DNA of 64,000 bases from Winslowiella toletana (GCF_032164335.1 NZ_CP134152.1:496001-560000); one strand, 5' to 3'. Positions 51,329 to 63,287 are shown, counted from the first letter of the stretch. Notes: generated by a model from the letters alone, not told the origin. Made by a program: numbers and translations.

Positions 51329-51805
51329 ATGAACCAGATTCCGATGACGTTAAGGGGCGCCGAGAGGTTGCGCGAAGAGCTCGAAGAGCTGAAAACCGTT
51401 AAACGCCCCAGAATTATTGCCTCAATTGCAGAAGCACGCGAGCATGGTGATTTGAAAGAAAATGCCGAATATCATGCTGCGCGTGAAGAACAGGGTTTCT
51501 GTGAAGGCCGTATTCAGGAGATTGAAGCTAAACTCTCCAATGCGCAGGTGATTGATGTCACTAAAATGAATGCTAACGGTCGCGTGATTTTTGGTGCGAC
51601 AGTCAGCATCATGAATGTGGAAAGCGAAGAAGAGTTTACCTACCGCATTGTCGGTGACGATGAGGCGGACTTTAAACAGAATCTGATTTCAGTTAATTCA
51701 CCGATGGCACGTGGCCTGATCGGTAAAGAAGTGGATGATGTCGTCGTGATCAAAACGCCGGGCGGCGATGTTGATTACGAAATTCTGAAAATCGAATACG
51801 TCTGA
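51329..51805 (+). CDS. greA: Transcript cleavage factor GreA
   Basis: 158 residues. GreA enters the secondary channel of backtracked RNA polymerase and stimulates cleavage of the RNA 3' end. The N-terminal coiled coil carries the tip acidic residues ([20 protein letters not shown], with D and E at the tip), followed by the globular FKBP-like domain. ATG 51329 follows GAGGT. Confidence 0.98.
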   Translation: MNQIPMTLRGAERLREELEELKTVKRPRIIASIAEAREHGDLKENAEYHAAREEQGFCEGRIQEIEAKLSNAQVIDVTKMNANGRVIFGATVSIMNVESEEEFTYRIVGDDEADFKQNLISVNSPMARGLIGKEVDDVVVIKTPGGDVDYEILKIEYV

Positions 51806-51937
51806 GTCCGCTCGGATAAAATCTACCGCTGGCTGGAATTGACGGCAGTTTTATCGGTCAGATTGTGCGGTTGAACAAAATTTCCGCATATTCGCGCCAG
51901 TTGGTCAGATTTTAAAAGGTCGAATGTAAAGAAAGGA

Positions 51938-51960
51938 AAAAGGCCGCGTTGCGGCCTTTT
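51938..51960. terminator. Symmetric terminator between greA and yhbY
   Basis: AAAAGGCCGC, three bases, GCGGCCTTTT: near-perfect symmetry gives a T run on both strands, fitting its place between the convergent greA and yhbY genes. Confidence 0.8.
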
Positions 51961-52048
51961 ATCTGATGCAGGAGCATGGCACTTTTGCCATCAATGAGCC
52001 TTGAGCACCGGGATAATTACCCTTAAAGTGCGTTATTAAGGCAGGCCA

Positions 52049-52342
52049 TTAACGCGGTATTGAAATCTTGCGTTCCTTTGATGGGCGATACAGCACCAGC
52101 GTTTTGCCGATTACCTGCACGTTACTTGCACCCGTCTCGCGTACGATCGCTTCGACTACCAGCGTTTTGGTTTCACGGTCTTCGGTCGCGATTTTCACCT
52201 TGATTAATTCATGGTGTTCAAGTGCTTGTTCGATCTCGGCCAGCACACCTTCGGTCAGGCCATTGTTACCCAGCATGACAACGGGCTTCAGTGGATGCGC
52301 CAGGCCTTTCAGGTGCTGTTTTTGTTTGGGACTCAGATTCAT
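52049..52342 (-). CDS. yhbY: CRM-domain RNA-binding protein YhbY
   Basis: 97 residues consisting of one CRM domain with the GNNGLTEGVLAEIEQALEHH motif. In E. coli it associates with pre-50S ribosomal particles. It is divergent from rlmE with a 127-bp gap. Confidence 0.95.
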   Translation of the reverse strand: MNLSPKQKQHLKGLAHPLKPVVMLGNNGLTEGVLAEIEQALEHHELIKVKIATEDRETKTLVVEAIVRETGASNVQVIGKTLVLYRPSKERKISIPR

Positions 52343-52469
52343 CGTATTTTTTACTTACATTGGGATTGAAAACGGTACATTCTACCGCCATCTCGAGTGT
52401 ATCACCAAACGGCAGAACCGTTTTGGGCGGTTTATTTATCGCTTATGATGAAGAATAGTTGGAAATTGT

Positions 52470-53099
52470 ATGACTGGTAAAAAGCGTTCGGCCAGTTCCA
52501 GCCGCTGGCTGCAGGAACACTTTAGCGATAAATATGTGCTTCAGGCGCAGAAAAAAGGGTTGCGCTCGCGTGCCTGGTTTAAACTTGATGAAATACAGCA
52601 GAGTGACAAGCTGTTTAAGCCAGGAATGACCGTGGTCGATCTTGGCGCGGCTCCGGGCGGCTGGTCGCAATATGTGGTAACACAGATTGGTAACAAAGGC
52701 CGTATCATCGCCTGTGATATTTTACCGATGGATCCCATCGTCGGTGTCGATTTCCTTCAGGGCGATTTTCGTGAAGAATTAGTGCTTAAAGCGCTGCTGG
52801 AGCGCGTTGGCGAGCAAAAAGTTCAGGTTGTGATGTCGGATATGGCACCCAACATGAGTGGTACACCTGCCGTTGATATTCCCCGGTCGATGTATTTAGT
52901 TGAACTGGCGCTGGAGATGTGTCGGGATGTTCTGGCACCTGGCGGCAGTTTTTTAGTGAAAGTGTTTCAGGGAGATGGCTTTGATGAATACCTCCGGGAA
53001 ATTCGCTCCCTGTTTACGAAGGTAAAAATTCGTAAGCCGGACGCTTCGCGTTCACGTTCGCGCGAAGTGTACATTGTAGCGACAGGGCGAAAACTATAA
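52470..53099 (+). CDS. rlmE: 23S rRNA 2'-O-methyltransferase RlmE
   Basis: 209 residues. It methylates the 2'-O of U2552 in the 23S A-loop using SAM and is a heat-shock gene in E. coli. The SAM motif is [14 protein letters not shown] and the catalytic lysine-aspartate-lysine-glutamate pattern of the family is present ([40 protein letters not shown]). It precedes ftsH by about 110 bp and is probably in the same operon. Confidence 0.97.
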   Translation: MTGKKRSASSSRWLQEHFSDKYVLQAQKKGLRSRAWFKLDEIQQSDKLFKPGMTVVDLGAAPGGWSQYVVTQIGNKGRIIACDILPMDPIVGVDFLQGDFREELVLKALLERVGEQKVQVVMSDMAPNMSGTPAVDIPRSMYLVELALEMCRDVLAPGGSFLVKVFQGDGFDEYLREIRSLFTKVKIRKPDASRSRSREVYIVATGRKL

Positions 53100-53210
53100 C
53101 CAAAATAATTGGGGTCGTATTCACAACTGCGATTCCAGGTTTAAAGGATATATAGTACCCTACGCTGTCTGTTAACACAGTTGTAATATGAGGTTAATCC
53201 CTTGAGTGAC

Positions 53211-55145
53211 ATGGCGAAAAACCTGATTCTCTGGTTAGTCATCGCAGTTGTTCTGATGTCTGTATTCCAGAGCTTTGGGCCCAGCGAGTCGAATAGCCGC
53301 AGGGTTGATTACTCAACCTTCCTGTCGGAAGTGAACCAGGATCAGGTCCGCGAGGCACGTATTAACGGGCGTGAGATCAACGTAACTAAAAAAGACAGTA
53401 ATCGATACACGACCTACATCCCTGTCAACGATCCCAAGTTACTCGATAACCTGTTGACCAAAAATGTAAAAGTTGTCGGTGAACCACCAGAAGAACCAAG
53501 CCTGCTGGCTTCAATCTTTATCTCCTGGTTCCCGATGCTGTTGTTGATCGGTGTCTGGATCTTCTTCATGCGTCAGATGCAAGGCGGTGGCGGTAAGGGC
53601 GCGATGTCCTTCGGCAAGAGTAAAGCCCGCATGCTGACTGAAGATCAGATTAAAACCACCTTTGCTGATGTCGCAGGTTGTGACGAAGCGAAAGAGGAAG
53701 TGAGCGAGCTGGTTGAATACCTGCGCGAGCCGAGTCGTTTCCAGAAACTGGGTGGTAAAATTCCGAAAGGCGTACTGATGGTGGGGCCACCGGGTACCGG
53801 TAAAACGTTGCTGGCAAAAGCGATTGCCGGTGAAGCGAAAGTGCCTTTCTTTACCATTTCCGGTTCTGACTTTGTCGAAATGTTCGTCGGTGTCGGTGCA
53901 TCACGTGTGCGTGATATGTTCGAGCAGGCGAAAAAGGCCGCTCCTTGCATCATCTTTATCGATGAGATCGATGCCGTCGGTCGTCAGCGTGGCGCCGGTT
54001 TAGGCGGTGGTCATGACGAACGTGAGCAGACGCTGAACCAGATGCTGGTTGAGATGGATGGCTTTGAAGGCAACGAAGGTATCATCGTGATTGCCGCGAC
54101 TAACCGTCCTGATGTACTTGACCCTGCGTTACTGCGTCCGGGCCGTTTCGACCGCCAGGTTGTGGTCGGTCTGCCAGACGTTCGTGGTCGCGAGCAGATT
54201 CTGAAAGTGCATATGCGTCGTGTGCCACTGGCAACCGATATTGATGCATCAGTCATTGCACGTGGTACGCCGGGCTTCTCTGGTGCTGACCTGGCTAACC
54301 TGGTCAACGAAGCGGCACTGTTTGCTGCGCGCGGTAACCGCCGCGTGGTGTCGATGGTTGAGTTTGAAAAAGCCAAAGACAAAATCATGATGGGTGCAGA
54401 ACGTCGCTCCATGGTGATGACCGAATCGCAGAAAGAGTCGACCGCTTATCACGAAGCAGGCCACGCGATTATTGGCCGCCTGGTACCGGAACACGATCCG
54501 GTGCACAAAGTGACCATCATTCCTCGCGGACGTGCGCTGGGTGTGACTTTCTTCCTGCCTGAAGGCGACGCGATCAGCGCCAGCCGTCAGAAACTGGAAA
54601 GTCAGCTTTCTACGCTGTACGGCGGCCGTCTGGCTGAAGAGATTATCTACGGTGTGGAACATGTTTCCACCGGTGCTTCTAACGACATTAAAGTCGCTAC
54701 CAACATCGCTCGTAACATGGTCACCCAGTGGGGCTTCTCAGAGAAATTAGGTCCGTTGCTGTATGCTGAAGAAGATGGTGAAGTTTTCCTCGGTCGCTCG
54801 GTAGCAAAAGCCAAGCACATGTCCGATGAGACTGCGCGTATTATCGATCAGGAAGTGAAATCTCTGGTTGAGCAGAATTACCAGCGCGCCCGTCGCTTGT
54901 TGAATGAAAACATGGACATCCTTCACGCGATGAAAGACGCGCTGATGAAGTATGAAACCATTGATGCTCCGCAGATTGACGATCTGATGGCTCGCCGCGA
55001 AGTGCGTCCGCCAGCAGGTTGGGAAGAAGCAAGCAGCAACAATAATTCAGATGACAACGGTACGCCAAAAGCACCGCGTCCGGTCGATGAGCCACGTACG
55101 CCAAACCCAGGCAACACCATGTCTGAGCAGTTCGGCGACAAATAA
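53211..55145 (+). CDS. ftsH: ATP-dependent membrane zinc protease FtsH
   Basis: 644 residues from ATG 53211 ([10 protein letters not shown]); a TTG three codons upstream at 53202, with GAGG 9 bp before it, is a possible alternative. Essential AAA+ protease of the inner membrane that degrades LpxC, sigma-32 and misassembled membrane proteins, so controlling LPS synthesis. Two transmembrane helices flank a periplasmic domain; Walker A GPPGTGKT, second region of homology, and zinc site HEAGH are all present. It ends [18 protein letters not shown]. Confidence 0.97.
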   Translation: MAKNLILWLVIAVVLMSVFQSFGPSESNSRRVDYSTFLSEVNQDQVREARINGREINVTKKDSNRYTTYIPVNDPKLLDNLLTKNVKVVGEPPEEPSLLASIFISWFPMLLLIGVWIFFMRQMQGGGGKGAMSFGKSKARMLTEDQIKTTFADVAGCDEAKEEVSELVEYLREPSRFQKLGGKIPKGVLMVGPPGTGKTLLAKAIAGEAKVPFFTISGSDFVEMFVGVGASRVRDMFEQAKKAAPCIIFIDEIDAVGRQRGAGLGGGHDEREQTLNQMLVEMDGFEGNEGIIVIAATNRPDVLDPALLRPGRFDRQVVVGLPDVRGREQILKVHMRRVPLATDIDASVIARGTPGFSGADLANLVNEAALFAARGNRRVVSMVEFEKAKDKIMMGAERRSMVMTESQKESTAYHEAGHAIIGRLVPEHDPVHKVTIIPRGRALGVTFFLPEGDAISASRQKLESQLSTLYGGRLAEEIIYGVEHVSTGASNDIKVATNIARNMVTQWGFSEKLGPLLYAEEDGEVFLGRSVAKAKHMSDETARIIDQEVKSLVEQNYQRARRLLNENMDILHAMKDALMKYETIDAPQIDDLMARREVRPPAGWEEASSNNNSDDNGTPKAPRPVDEPRTPNPGNTMSEQFGDK

Positions 55146-55175
55146 TTCGGCTTCAACGAATCGACTGACACCTCC

Positions 55176-55204
55176 AAAACCCCGGCTCTGACCGGGGTTT
55201 TTTC
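55176..55204 (+). terminator. Terminator of rlmE-ftsH
   Basis: AAAACCCCGG and CCGGGGTTTT arms with a 6-base loop, followed by more T residues, 31 bp after the ftsH stop. Confidence 0.85.
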
Positions 55205-55259
55205 TTGCTGAATATTTTTAAGCTAAAGTGCAAACCCTCATTACCCAAGGAAAATCAGA

Positions 55260-56093
55260 ATGAAGTTACACGCCAGAAACTCGGTTTTGGATCTCGCATA
55301 TCCCCAGGTCATGGGCATTTTGAACGTCACACCAGACTCCTTTTCCGATGGCGGTAAGCATAATTCGCTGATTCACGCGCTGACCCATGCCAACGACATG
55401 ATCAATGTCGGGGCCACGATTATTGATGTTGGCGGCGAGTCGACGCGTCCCGGTGCCGCAGAAGTCAGCGTGGAAGAAGAGCTGGAGCGCGTAGTACCGG
55501 TGGTTGAAGCGCTGGCGCAGCGTTTTGAAGTGTGGATCTCGGTTGATACTTCCAAGCCAGAAGTGATCCGTGAGTCAGCGCGAGCAGGCGCTCACATCAT
55601 TAACGATATTCGCTCTTTGCAGGAGCCGGGCGCGCTGGAAGCCGCGGCGGAAACCGGGCTACCGGTTTGCCTGATGCATATGCAGGGTGATCCGCAATCG
55701 ATGCAGCAATCGCCGCACTATCAGAGTGTGCTGGCAGACGTCGATGCATTTTTTGTGCAGCATATCGCGCGCTGTGAAGCGGCGGGTATTAAAAAAGAGC
55801 AATTGATTCTCGACCCGGGCTTTGGTTTCGGTAAGAATCTCTCTCACAATTATCAACTGCTGGCGCATCTGGCCGATCTGCATCATTTTGGTTTGCCATT
55901 ATTAGTTGGAATGTCCCGTAAATCGATGATAGGACAGCTGCTGAATGTCGGACCATCGCAGCGATTGACCGGCAGTATTGCCTGCGCGGTGATTGCCGCC
56001 ATGCAGGGCGCGCACATTGTGCGAGTACATGACGTTAAAGAAACCGTCGAGGCGATGCGAGTCGTCGAAGCGACACGATCAGCGAAGGAATAG
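55260..56093 (+). CDS. folP: Dihydropteroate synthase
   Basis: 277 residues. It joins p-aminobenzoate to hydroxymethyl-dihydropterin diphosphate in folate synthesis and is the sulfonamide target. The TIM-barrel signatures [15 protein letters not shown] and [13 protein letters not shown], the loop [10 protein letters not shown] and the SRKS motif are visible. It lies 7 bp before glmM, the standard folP-glmM pair. Confidence 0.98.
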   Translation: MKLHARNSVLDLAYPQVMGILNVTPDSFSDGGKHNSLIHALTHANDMINVGATIIDVGGESTRPGAAEVSVEEELERVVPVVEALAQRFEVWISVDTSKPEVIRESARAGAHIINDIRSLQEPGALEAAAETGLPVCLMHMQGDPQSMQQSPHYQSVLADVDAFFVQHIARCEAAGIKKEQLILDPGFGFGKNLSHNYQLLAHLADLHHFGLPLLVGMSRKSMIGQLLNVGPSQRLTGSIACAVIAAMQGAHIVRVHDVKETVEAMRVVEATRSAKE

Positions 56094-56100
56094 TAACGCT

Positions 56101-57435
56101 ATGAGTAATCGTAAGTATTTTGGTACCGATGGCATCCGCGGCAAAGTGGGCGAAACCCCGATTACCCCCGATTTTGTGCTGAAACTGGGCTGGGCGGCTG
56201 GCAAGGTGCTGGCGAGCCACGGCTCGAAAAAAATTATCATCGGTAAAGATACTCGCATCTCTGGTTATATGCTGGAGTCGGCGCTGGAAGCCGGGCTGTC
56301 AGCAGCAGGCCTGTCAGCCTCGTTCACCGGACCGATGCCAACCCCGGCAGTGGCTTACCTGACGCGTACTTTCCGTGCGGAAGCCGGTATCGTGATTTCG
56401 GCTTCACATAATCCCTTCGACGATAACGGCATTAAATTTTTCTCGATTGATGGCACCAAGCTGCCGGATGAAGTGGAAGAGGCGATTGAAGCCGAGATGG
56501 AAAAGCCTATCACCTGCGTCGAGTCAGCTGAACTGGGCCGCGCCAGCCGCATTGTTGACGCTGCCGGCCGTTATATCGAATTCTGCAAGGGTACTTTCCC
56601 GAGCGAGCTGAGCCTGAGCGGGCTTAAAATTGTGGTGGACTGCGCCAATGGTGCGACCTATCACATTGCGCCGAACGTGCTGCGAGAGCTGGGTGCAACG
56701 GTGATTGCCATCGGCTGTCAGCCGGACGGCATGAATATCAATAAAGAGTGCGGTGCGACCGATGTGCGCATGTTACAGGAACGCGTATTGGCAGAAAAAG
56801 CCGATATCGGCCTGGCGTACGACGGCGACGGCGACCGTATTATGATGGTCGACCACCTGGGTAACAAAGTCGATGGTGACCAGATTCTGTATATTATTGC
56901 GCGCGAAGGTCTGCGTCAGGGTCAGCTGAAGGGCGGTGTTGTCGGTACGCTGATGAGCAATATGGGTCTCGAGCTGGCGCTGAAGCAGCTGGGTATTCCG
57001 TTTGCCCGGGCGAAAGTCGGTGATCGTTATGTGCTGGAGAAATTGCAGGAGAAAGGCTGGCGTATCGGTGCTGAAAACTCTGGTCATGTGATCCTGCTGG
57101 ATAAAACCACCACCGGCGACGGCATTGTGGCAGGTTTGCAAGTACTCACCGCTATGGTACGTAACCATATGACGCTGCACGATCTGTGCAGTGGCATGAA
57201 ATTACTGCCGCAGATTCTGGTCAACGTGCGCTTTAGCGGCGCAACCGATCCACTGGAAGATGCGACGGTAAAAGCAGTCACGGCGGAAGTAGAGAAAGAG
57301 CTGGAAGGGCGTGGTCGCGTGCTGTTGCGTAAATCCGGCACTGAGCCACTGATTCGCGTGATGGTTGAAGGCGAAGATGAAACCCAGGTCACTACACTGG
57401 CACATCGTATCGCCGATGCGGTAAAAGCAGTCTGA
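56101..57435 (+). CDS. glmM: Phosphoglucosamine mutase GlmM
   Basis: 444 residues. It converts glucosamine-6-phosphate to glucosamine-1-phosphate for UDP-GlcNAc. The phosphorylated serine is Ser102 in [13 protein letters not shown], the metal-binding loop is [13 protein letters not shown] and the C-terminal phosphate loop is [15 protein letters not shown]. The start is [14 protein letters not shown] at 56101; an open frame from 55993 runs into folP without homology. Confidence 0.98.
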   Translation: MSNRKYFGTDGIRGKVGETPITPDFVLKLGWAAGKVLASHGSKKIIIGKDTRISGYMLESALEAGLSAAGLSASFTGPMPTPAVAYLTRTFRAEAGIVISASHNPFDDNGIKFFSIDGTKLPDEVEEAIEAEMEKPITCVESAELGRASRIVDAAGRYIEFCKGTFPSELSLSGLKIVVDCANGATYHIAPNVLRELGATVIAIGCQPDGMNINKECGATDVRMLQERVLAEKADIGLAYDGDGDRIMMVDHLGNKVDGDQILYIIAREGLRQGQLKGGVVGTLMSNMGLELALKQLGIPFARAKVGDRYVLEKLQEKGWRIGAENSGHVILLDKTTTGDGIVAGLQVLTAMVRNHMTLHDLCSGMKLLPQILVNVRFSGATDPLEDATVKAVTAEVEKELEGRGRVLLRKSGTEPLIRVMVEGEDETQVTTLAHRIADAVKAV

Positions 57436-57739
57436 TTATGTAGCGGCGGCGTTCTCGCCGCCTGTGAAGAGGTTTGCACCTCAGCCCGTCTTCAGAACCG
57501 CCTTTAAACGGCTTGCCTGTAATCGGTTGATGCTTACCGGATAACTGCTCGTTTTTTCTGCTGAAATTGACAATATGGCGTTTTTTTCCGCAATCAGCTG
57601 GCGGCAATGAAATTGCGCTTGCGCGGACAAGGACCTTTGGTTAGTATTCACACCCGCTTCTGGTGGGTGTGATGACAACATCCATTTGACTGGTTTGAAG
57701 CTATTTATGTGCGGTTAGCGCGCAAGGAACAGGTTGATT
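57436..57739 (+). other. 304-bp gap between glmM and secG
   Basis: No gene is visible. After glmM a GC-rich hairpin (GGCGGCG/CGCCGCC, about 57445-57463) without a T run may end the RNA. A dyad TCACACCC-N9-GGGTGTGA lies at 57648-57672. The secG promoter should be here, but I cannot assign it. Confidence 0.5.
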
Positions 57740-58072
57740 ATGTACGAAGCTCTTCTGGTAATTTTCCTTATTGTGGCACTGGGCCTTGTAGGTCTGATCA
57801 TGCTGCAGCAAGGTAAAGGCGCGGATATGGGAGCCTCCTTCGGTGCAGGCGCTTCCGGTACTCTGTTTGGTTCAAGCGGTTCAGGCAACTTTATGACCCG
57901 TATGACCGCAGTGCTGGCTACCCTGTTCTTTATTATCAGCCTGGTTCTGGGTAACCTGAACAGCAATAAAACCACGAAAGGTAGCGAGTGGGATAATCTC
58001 ACGCAGCCAGCTCAGTCTGAACAGACTGCGCCAGCGAAACCGGCAACGCCGAGCAGCGACATCCCGCAGTAA
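57740..58072 (+). CDS. secG: Preprotein translocase subunit SecG
   Basis: 110 residues. Non-essential SecYEG subunit with two transmembrane helices (about 2-22 and 52-72) joined by the Gly/Ser-rich loop QGKGADMGASFGAGASGTLF. The start MYEALLV at 57740 follows AAGGAACAGG; two extra codons from TTG 57734 are unnecessary. tRNA-Leu follows 57 bp later. Confidence 0.97.
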   Translation: MYEALLVIFLIVALGLVGLIMLQQGKGADMGASFGAGASGTLFGSSGSGNFMTRMTAVLATLFFIISLVLGNLNSNKTTKGSEWDNLTQPAQSEQTAPAKPATPSSDIPQ

Positions 58073-58129
58073 GCAGTAAAAAGTTACAATTTCGATGCGA
58101 CAGAAATAAAAAAGTCGCCGTCTTAAAGT

Positions 58130-58216
58130 GCCGAGGTGGTGGAATTGGTAGACACGCTACCTTGAGGTGGTAGTGCCCGATTGGGCTTACGGGTTCAAGT
58201 CCCGTCCTCGGTACCA
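58130..58216 (+). tRNA. leuU: tRNA-Leu (GAG)
   Basis: 87 nt with an encoded CCA. The acceptor stem begins GCCGAGG and pairs with CCTCGGT; a long variable arm of the class II type is present; the anticodon loop CTTGAGG gives anticodon GAG, reading CUC and CUU. It follows secG as in E. coli and may be co-transcribed with it. Confidence 0.97.
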
Positions 58217-58230
58217 AATCTCAGAATTGC

Positions 58231-58259
58231 TTGCGTTAAGCGCAAGATCGGCGTAATAT
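58231..58259 (+). promoter_or_regulatory. Promoter of metY-rimP-nusA-infB
   Basis: TTGCGT, a 17-bp spacer and TAATAT lie between the two tRNA genes, placing the start about 10 nt before the mature tRNA-fMet. The region after the -10 is GC-rich, as for stable RNA promoters. Confidence 0.7.
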
Positions 58260-58275
58260 TCGCCACGTTTTCGGA

Positions 58276-58352
<77 letters not shown>

Positions 58353-58483
58353 CTTTCCCTTAGAGTTCTTTTTCAAATATACTGTATGCATCTTACGGCG
58401 CATTTTCAGCGAGTTTTGAAAAAAATTCTTTTGGATTGTGTGCCGAGCCGCAATTGCGGCGTACAGGGTCCAGTCGCATTAAG

Positions 58484-58505
58484 CCCCGAATTTTCGGGGT
58501 TTTTT
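58484..58505 (+). terminator. Terminator between metY and rimP
   Basis: CCCCGAA and TTCGGGG arms with a 2-base loop (probably opening to 4), followed by six T residues. In E. coli, terminators in this gap are partly read through and help NusA control its own operon. Confidence 0.7.
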
Positions 58506-58565
58506 GTTATCAGGCTATCAAAACACTGGGCTATTAAGCCCTTTTTTTATGTCTTGGGGGTGGCT

Positions 58566-59018
58566 TTGTCCACATTAGAGCAAAAATTAACAGAGCTGAT
58601 TTCGGCACCAGTAGAAGCGCTTGGCTACGAACTGGTCGGTATTGAGTTCGTTCGTGGTCGCACATCCACGCTGCGCATCTATATTGATAGCGAAGACGGT
58701 ATCAACGTTGACGATTGTGCTGATGTCAGCCATCAGGTTAGTGCGGTAATGGACGTTGAAGATCCCATCACCGTTGCCTACAACCTTGAAGTCTCTTCAC
58801 CGGGCCTTGAGCGCCCCCTGTTTACTGCAGCACATTACACGCAATTCATTGGCGAACAAGTCAGCCTGGTTTTGCGTATGGCCGTACAAAACCGCCGCAA
58901 ATGGCAGGGCATCATTAAATCTGTTGAAGGTGAAATGATCACTGTTACCGTTGAGGGTAGCGATGAAGTGTTCGCGCTGAGTAATATCCAGAAAGCGAAC
59001 CTGGTCCCCCACTTTTAA
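58566..59018 (+). CDS. rimP: Ribosome maturation factor RimP
   Basis: 150 residues. RimP assists 30S subunit maturation. The start is TTG 58566 ([20 protein letters not shown]), after a GGGGGTGG purine-rich stretch; the alignment with E. coli RimP starts here, and the long frame upstream covers the terminator and is not coding. The C-terminal SH3-like domain ends [12 protein letters not shown]. First protein gene of the operon. Confidence 0.95.
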   Translation: MSTLEQKLTELISAPVEALGYELVGIEFVRGRTSTLRIYIDSEDGINVDDCADVSHQVSAVMDVEDPITVAYNLEVSSPGLERPLFTAAHYTQFIGEQVSLVLRMAVQNRRKWQGIIKSVEGEMITVTVEGSDEVFALSNIQKANLVPHF

Positions 59019-59042
59019 ACGTCCGGATTGAGGCTAACCAGG

Positions 59043-60530
59043 ATGAACAAAGAAATCTTAGCTGTTGTAGAGGCAGTTTCTAACGAAAAAGCCCTCCCGC
59101 GTGAGAAAATTTTCGAAGCGCTGGAGAGCGCGCTGGCCACTGCAACCAAGAAAAAATACGAACAAGAGATCGATGTTCGCGTTAGCATCGATCGGAAAAG
59201 CGGCGATTTTGATACTTTCCGTCGCTGGGTGATTGTGGATGAAGTTACACAACCGACCCGTGAAATCACGCTGGAAGCTGCACGTTACGAAGATGAAGCA
59301 TTCAATCTCGGCGAGTTTGTTGAAGATCAGATTGAATCTGTCACTTTTGACCGCATTACTACTCAGACAGCGAAACAAGTTATCGTACAGAAAGTACGTG
59401 AAGCTGAGCGCGCGATGGTGGTTGATGCGTTCCGTCAGCACGAAGGTGAGATCATCACCGGTGTGGTGAAGAAAGTAAATCGTGACAACATCACCCTCGA
59501 TCTGGGTAGCAATGCTGAAGCAGTCATTATCCGTGAAGATATGTTGCCACGTGAAAACTTCCGTCCGGGTGACCGCATTCGTGGCGTACTGTACGCTGTG
59601 CGTCCGGAAGCTCGCGGTGCTCAACTGTTTGTCAGCCGCTCTAAACCAGAGATGCTGATTGAACTGTTCCGCATTGAAGTGCCGGAAATCGGCGAAGAAG
59701 TGATTGAAATTAAAGCAGCCGCTCGCGATCCAGGTTCTCGTGCCAAGATCGCAGTGAAGACCAATGACAAGCGTATCGACCCGGTCGGTGCTTGTGTCGG
59801 CATGCGCGGTGCGCGTGTTCAGGCGGTATCCAGCGAATTAGGCGGTGAGCGTATTGATATCGTGCTATGGGACGACAACCCGGCACAGTTCGTTATCAAT
59901 GCCATGGCCCCTGCTGATGTCGCGTCAATCGTGGTGGATGAAGATAATCACACCATGGATATCGCTGTTGAAGCCGGAAACCTGGCTCAGGCGATCGGCC
60001 GTAACGGCCAAAACGTGCGTCTGGCTTCTCAACTGAGTGGCTGGGAGCTGAACGTGATGACGGTCGACGACCTGCAGGCCAAACACCAGGCTGAAGCACA
60101 TGCAGCCATCGACGTCTTTACCAAATATCTCGACATCGACGAAGATTTCGCCACCGTTCTGGTTGAAGAAGGCTTCTCCTCTTTGGAAGAGCTGGCTTAT
60201 GTACCAATCAATGAACTGCTGGACATCGACGGCCTTGATGAAGATACGGTAGAAGCGCTGCGCGACCGTGCGAAAAATGCGTTGACCACCCTGGCACTGG
60301 CAAAAGAAGAGAGCCTTGGCGATAGCAAACCGGCAGATGATTTACTGAATCTGGAAGGTCTGGATCGCGCACTGGCGTTCAAACTGGCGGCGAAAGGTGT
60401 ATGCACGCTGGAAGATCTTGCTGAGCAGGGTGTTGACGATCTGTCAGATATTGAAGGCCTCAGCGATGAGCGGGCCGGTGAGCTGATTATGGCTGCGCGC
60501 AATATCTGCTGGTTCGGTGACGACGCGTAA
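59043..60530 (+). CDS. nusA: Transcription termination/antitermination factor NusA
   Basis: 495 residues. NusA binds RNA polymerase and nascent RNA and acts in pausing, termination and antitermination. In order: an N-terminal polymerase-binding domain (1-130), S1 domain (about 135-200), two KH domains ([32 protein letters not shown]) and two acidic repeats in the last 140 residues ([20 protein letters not shown] and [20 protein letters not shown]). The start [15 protein letters not shown] at 59043 is the family start. Confidence 0.98.
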   Translation: MNKEILAVVEAVSNEKALPREKIFEALESALATATKKKYEQEIDVRVSIDRKSGDFDTFRRWVIVDEVTQPTREITLEAARYEDEAFNLGEFVEDQIESVTFDRITTQTAKQVIVQKVREAERAMVVDAFRQHEGEIITGVVKKVNRDNITLDLGSNAEAVIIREDMLPRENFRPGDRIRGVLYAVRPEARGAQLFVSRSKPEMLIELFRIEVPEIGEEVIEIKAAARDPGSRAKIAVKTNDKRIDPVGACVGMRGARVQAVSSELGGERIDIVLWDDNPAQFVINAMAPADVASIVVDEDNHTMDIAVEAGNLAQAIGRNGQNVRLASQLSGWELNVMTVDDLQAKHQAEAHAAIDVFTKYLDIDEDFATVLVEEGFSSLEELAYVPINELLDIDGLDEDTVEALRDRAKNALTTLALAKEESLGDSKPADDLLNLEGLDRALAFKLAAKGVCTLEDLAEQGVDDLSDIEGLSDERAGELIMAARNICWFGDDA

Positions 60531-60547
60531 TAACAGGAAGGAACAGC

Positions 60548-63220
60548 ATGACAGATGTAACCGTAAAATCGCTGGCCGCAGAGATAGAGACTTCGGTAGA
60601 ACGCCTGGTACAGCAATTCGCTGACGCAGGGATCCGTAAGTCTGAAACTGACTCTGTGACCCAGCAGGAAAAAGAAACCTTACTGACGCACCTGAATCGT
60701 GAGCACGGCAGCGTGTCAAGTAAGCTGACCCTGCAGCGCAAAACGCGCAGCACCTTGAATATTCCAGGCACCGGGGGTAAAAGTAAATCGGTGCAAATCG
60801 AAGTCCGCAAAAAGCGCACCTATGTGAAGGGCGAAACTGACGCTGAACAAGCGGAAGCAGAAGCGCAGGCACAGCGTGAAGCGGAAGAACAGGCTCGTGA
60901 GGCTGAAGAAAAAGCTAAACGTGAAGCAGCAGACAAAGCGAAACGTGAAGCCGAAGAGCAAGCCAAACGTGAAGCCGCCGACAAAGCAAGGCGCGAAGCA
61001 GCGGAAAAAGATAAAGTGAGCAATCAACCTACCGACGAAAAGACCCGGGCCAATCAATCAGATAAAGCCCGTCGCGAAGCCGAAGCCGCAGAGCTGAAGC
61101 GTAAAGCTGAAGAAGAAGCGCGCCGCAAGATCGAAGAAGACGCTAAGCGCGTAGCCGAAGAGGCCCGTAAAATGGCTGAAGAGAAAGGTGAAAGCTGGAC
61201 CGTCGCGTCCGAAGAGCCGGAAGATACCTCCGATTACCACGTCACCACATCCACTCATGCCCGTCAGGCTGAAGATGAAAACGACCGTAAGGTTGAAGGT
61301 GAGCGTCGTAGCCGTCCGGTTAAAGCCGTACGTCAGAAGAAAGGCAACAAGCATTCTGAATCGAAAGCTGACCGCGAAGAAGCGCGCGCTCAGGTTCGCG
61401 GTGGTAAAGGCAAGCGTAAGCCTAGCTCGCTGCAGCAGGGCTTTAACAAGCCAGCGCAGGCGGTTAACCGTGATGTGATCATCGGCGAAACCGTGACCGT
61501 TGCCGAACTGGCCAATAAAATGGCAGTGAAAGGCTCCCTCGTCATCAAAGCGATGATGAAAATGGGCGCGATGGCGACTATCAACCAGGTTATCGACCAG
61601 GAAACTGCTCAGATGGTCGCGGAAGAAATGGGTCACAAAGTGACGCTGCGCCGCGAAAATGAGCTGGAAGAGGCGGTAATGGGCGACCGTGATACTGATG
61701 CTGCGCTGGAATCCCGCGCGCCAGTGGTCACCATTATGGGTCACGTTGACCATGGTAAAACCTCCTTGCTGGACTACATCCGTTCCACCAAAATCGCCTC
61801 TGGCGAAGCGGGCGGCATTACTCAGCATATCGGTGCTTACCACGTTGAAACCGAAAACGGTATGGTCACCTTCCTGGATACCCCAGGCCACGCCGCGTTT
61901 ACCGCGATGCGTGCCCGTGGTGCTCAGGCAACTGACATCGTTATCCTGGTTGTTGCTGCGGACGACGGCGTGATGCCTCAGACCATCGAAGCTATTCAGC
62001 ATGCGAAAGCAGCGAAAGTGCCGGTTGTGGTTGCGGTTAACAAAGTTGATAAGCCAGACGCCGATCCAGATCGCGTTAAAAACGAACTGACTCAGTACGG
62101 TATCATCCCGGAAGAGTGGGGCGGCGAGAACATGTTTGTTAACGTCTCCGCTAAAGCCGGTACCGGTATTGATGACCTGCTGAACGCAATCCTGCTGCAA
62201 GCTGAAGTTCTTGAACTGAAAGCTGTTCGTCAGGGTATGGCAAGCGGCGTAGTTATCGAATCCTTCCTTGATAAAGGTCGTGGTCCGGTTGCTACCGTAC
62301 TGGTTCGTGAAGGTACGCTGAATAAAGGCGATATCGTGCTGTGCGGCTTTGAATATGGCCGTGTCCGTGCGATGCGTGACGAGTTAGGTCGCGAAGTGAC
62401 CGAAGCTGGCCCGTCAATCCCGGTTGAGATCCTGGGTCTGTCAGGTGTTCCGGCCGCAGGTGATGAAGCAACTGTGGTGCGTGACGAGAAGAAAGCACGT
62501 GAAGTTGCGCTGTATCGTCAGGGCAAATTCCGCGAAGTTAAACTGGCTCGCCAGCAGAAATCTAAGCTGGAAAACATGTTCGCCAATATGACCGAAGGCG
62601 AAGTGTCCGAGCTGAACATCGTGCTGAAAGCCGACGTACAGGGTTCTGTCGAAGCGATTTCCGACTCGTTGCTGAAACTCTCCACCGACGAAGTGAAAGT
62701 GAAGATTGTTGGCTCCGGCGTAGGTGGTATCACCGAAACCGACGCGACTCTGGCTGCTGCGTCTAACGCAATTCTGGTTGGCTTTAACGTTCGTGCTGAT
62801 GCCTCTGCGCGCCGCGTGATCGATTCTGAAAGTCTGGATCTGCGTTACTACTCCGTAATCTATAATCTGATTGACGAAGTGAAGCAGGCGATGAGCGGTA
62901 TGCTGGCGCCTGAGTACAAACAGCAGATCATCGGTCTGGCTGAAGTACGTGACGTGTTCAAATCACCGAAATTTGGTGCTATCGCCGGTTGTATGGTCAC
63001 CGAAGGTAACATCAAGCGTCACAACCCGATCCGTGTTCTGCGTGACAACGTGGTTATCTACGAAGGCGAGCTGGAGTCCCTGCGCCGCTTCAAAGATGAC
63101 GTTAACGAAGTTCGTAACGGCATGGAATGTGGTATCGGCGTGAAGAACTATAACGATGTGCGCACTGGCGATATGATCGAAGTATTCGAAATTATCGAGA
63201 TTCAACGCACCATCGATTAA
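60548..63220 (+). CDS. infB: Translation initiation factor IF-2
   Basis: 890 residues, full length. GTPase that positions fMet-tRNA on the 30S subunit and promotes subunit joining. N-terminal domain, then a charged helical stretch of short repeats ([20 protein letters not shown], about residues 98-155), a basic linker, the G domain ([24 protein letters not shown]) and C-terminal beta-barrels that bind fMet. It is 17 bp after nusA. A conserved internal start at 61016 should give the shorter IF2-2 form. Confidence 0.98.
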   Translation: MTDVTVKSLAAEIETSVERLVQQFADAGIRKSETDSVTQQEKETLLTHLNREHGSVSSKLTLQRKTRSTLNIPGTGGKSKSVQIEVRKKRTYVKGETDAEQAEAEAQAQREAEEQAREAEEKAKREAADKAKREAEEQAKREAADKARREAAEKDKVSNQPTDEKTRANQSDKARREAEAAELKRKAEEEARRKIEEDAKRVAEEARKMAEEKGESWTVASEEPEDTSDYHVTTSTHARQAEDENDRKVEGERRSRPVKAVRQKKGNKHSESKADREEARAQVRGGKGKRKPSSLQQGFNKPAQAVNRDVIIGETVTVAELANKMAVKGSLVIKAMMKMGAMATINQVIDQETAQMVAEEMGHKVTLRRENELEEAVMGDRDTDAALESRAPVVTIMGHVDHGKTSLLDYIRSTKIASGEAGGITQHIGAYHVETENGMVTFLDTPGHAAFTAMRARGAQATDIVILVVAADDGVMPQTIEAIQHAKAAKVPVVVAVNKVDKPDADPDRVKNELTQYGIIPEEWGGENMFVNVSAKAGTGIDDLLNAILLQAEVLELKAVRQGMASGVVIESFLDKGRGPVATVLVREGTLNKGDIVLCGFEYGRVRAMRDELGREVTEAGPSIPVEILGLSGVPAAGDEATVVRDEKKAREVALYRQGKFREVKLARQQKSKLENMFANMTEGEVSELNIVLKADVQGSVEAISDSLLKLSTDEVKVKIVGSGVGGITETDATLAAASNAILVGFNVRADASARRVIDSESLDLRYYSVIYNLIDEVKQAMSGMLAPEYKQQIIGLAEVRDVFKSPKFGAIAGCMVTEGNIKRHNPIRVLRDNVVIYEGELESLRRFKDDVNEVRNGMECGIGVKNYNDVRTGDMIEVFEIIEIQRTID
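61016..61018 (+). promoter_or_regulatory. infB: Internal GTG start for IF2-2 isoform
   Basis: The in-frame GTG at codon 157 begins [11 protein letters not shown]. In E. coli the shorter IF2-2 starts at a GTG at codon 158 in the matching sequence VSNQQDD. Conservation of codon and position supports use of the same internal start here. The ribosome-binding site GGAAAAAG lies just upstream. Confidence 0.6.
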
Positions 63221-63287
63221 TAGTCACGCACGACGAGACTATTTTTTGGGAGGCCGCGTGCCTCCCTTATTATTTGGAGAATTAATT

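Noticed and set aside
60840-61015. Repetitive DNA in infB as a tandem repeat or CRISPR-like array
   Set aside because: It encodes the normal charged [10 protein letters not shown]-type repeats of IF-2; units are imperfect and in frame, with no spacer structure. I see no CRISPR array, IS element or integrase anywhere in the window.
61058-62200. 380-codon open frame antisense to infB
   Set aside because: It is a shadow of the high-GC3 codon use of infB, has no ribosome-binding site, and its product resembles no protein I know.
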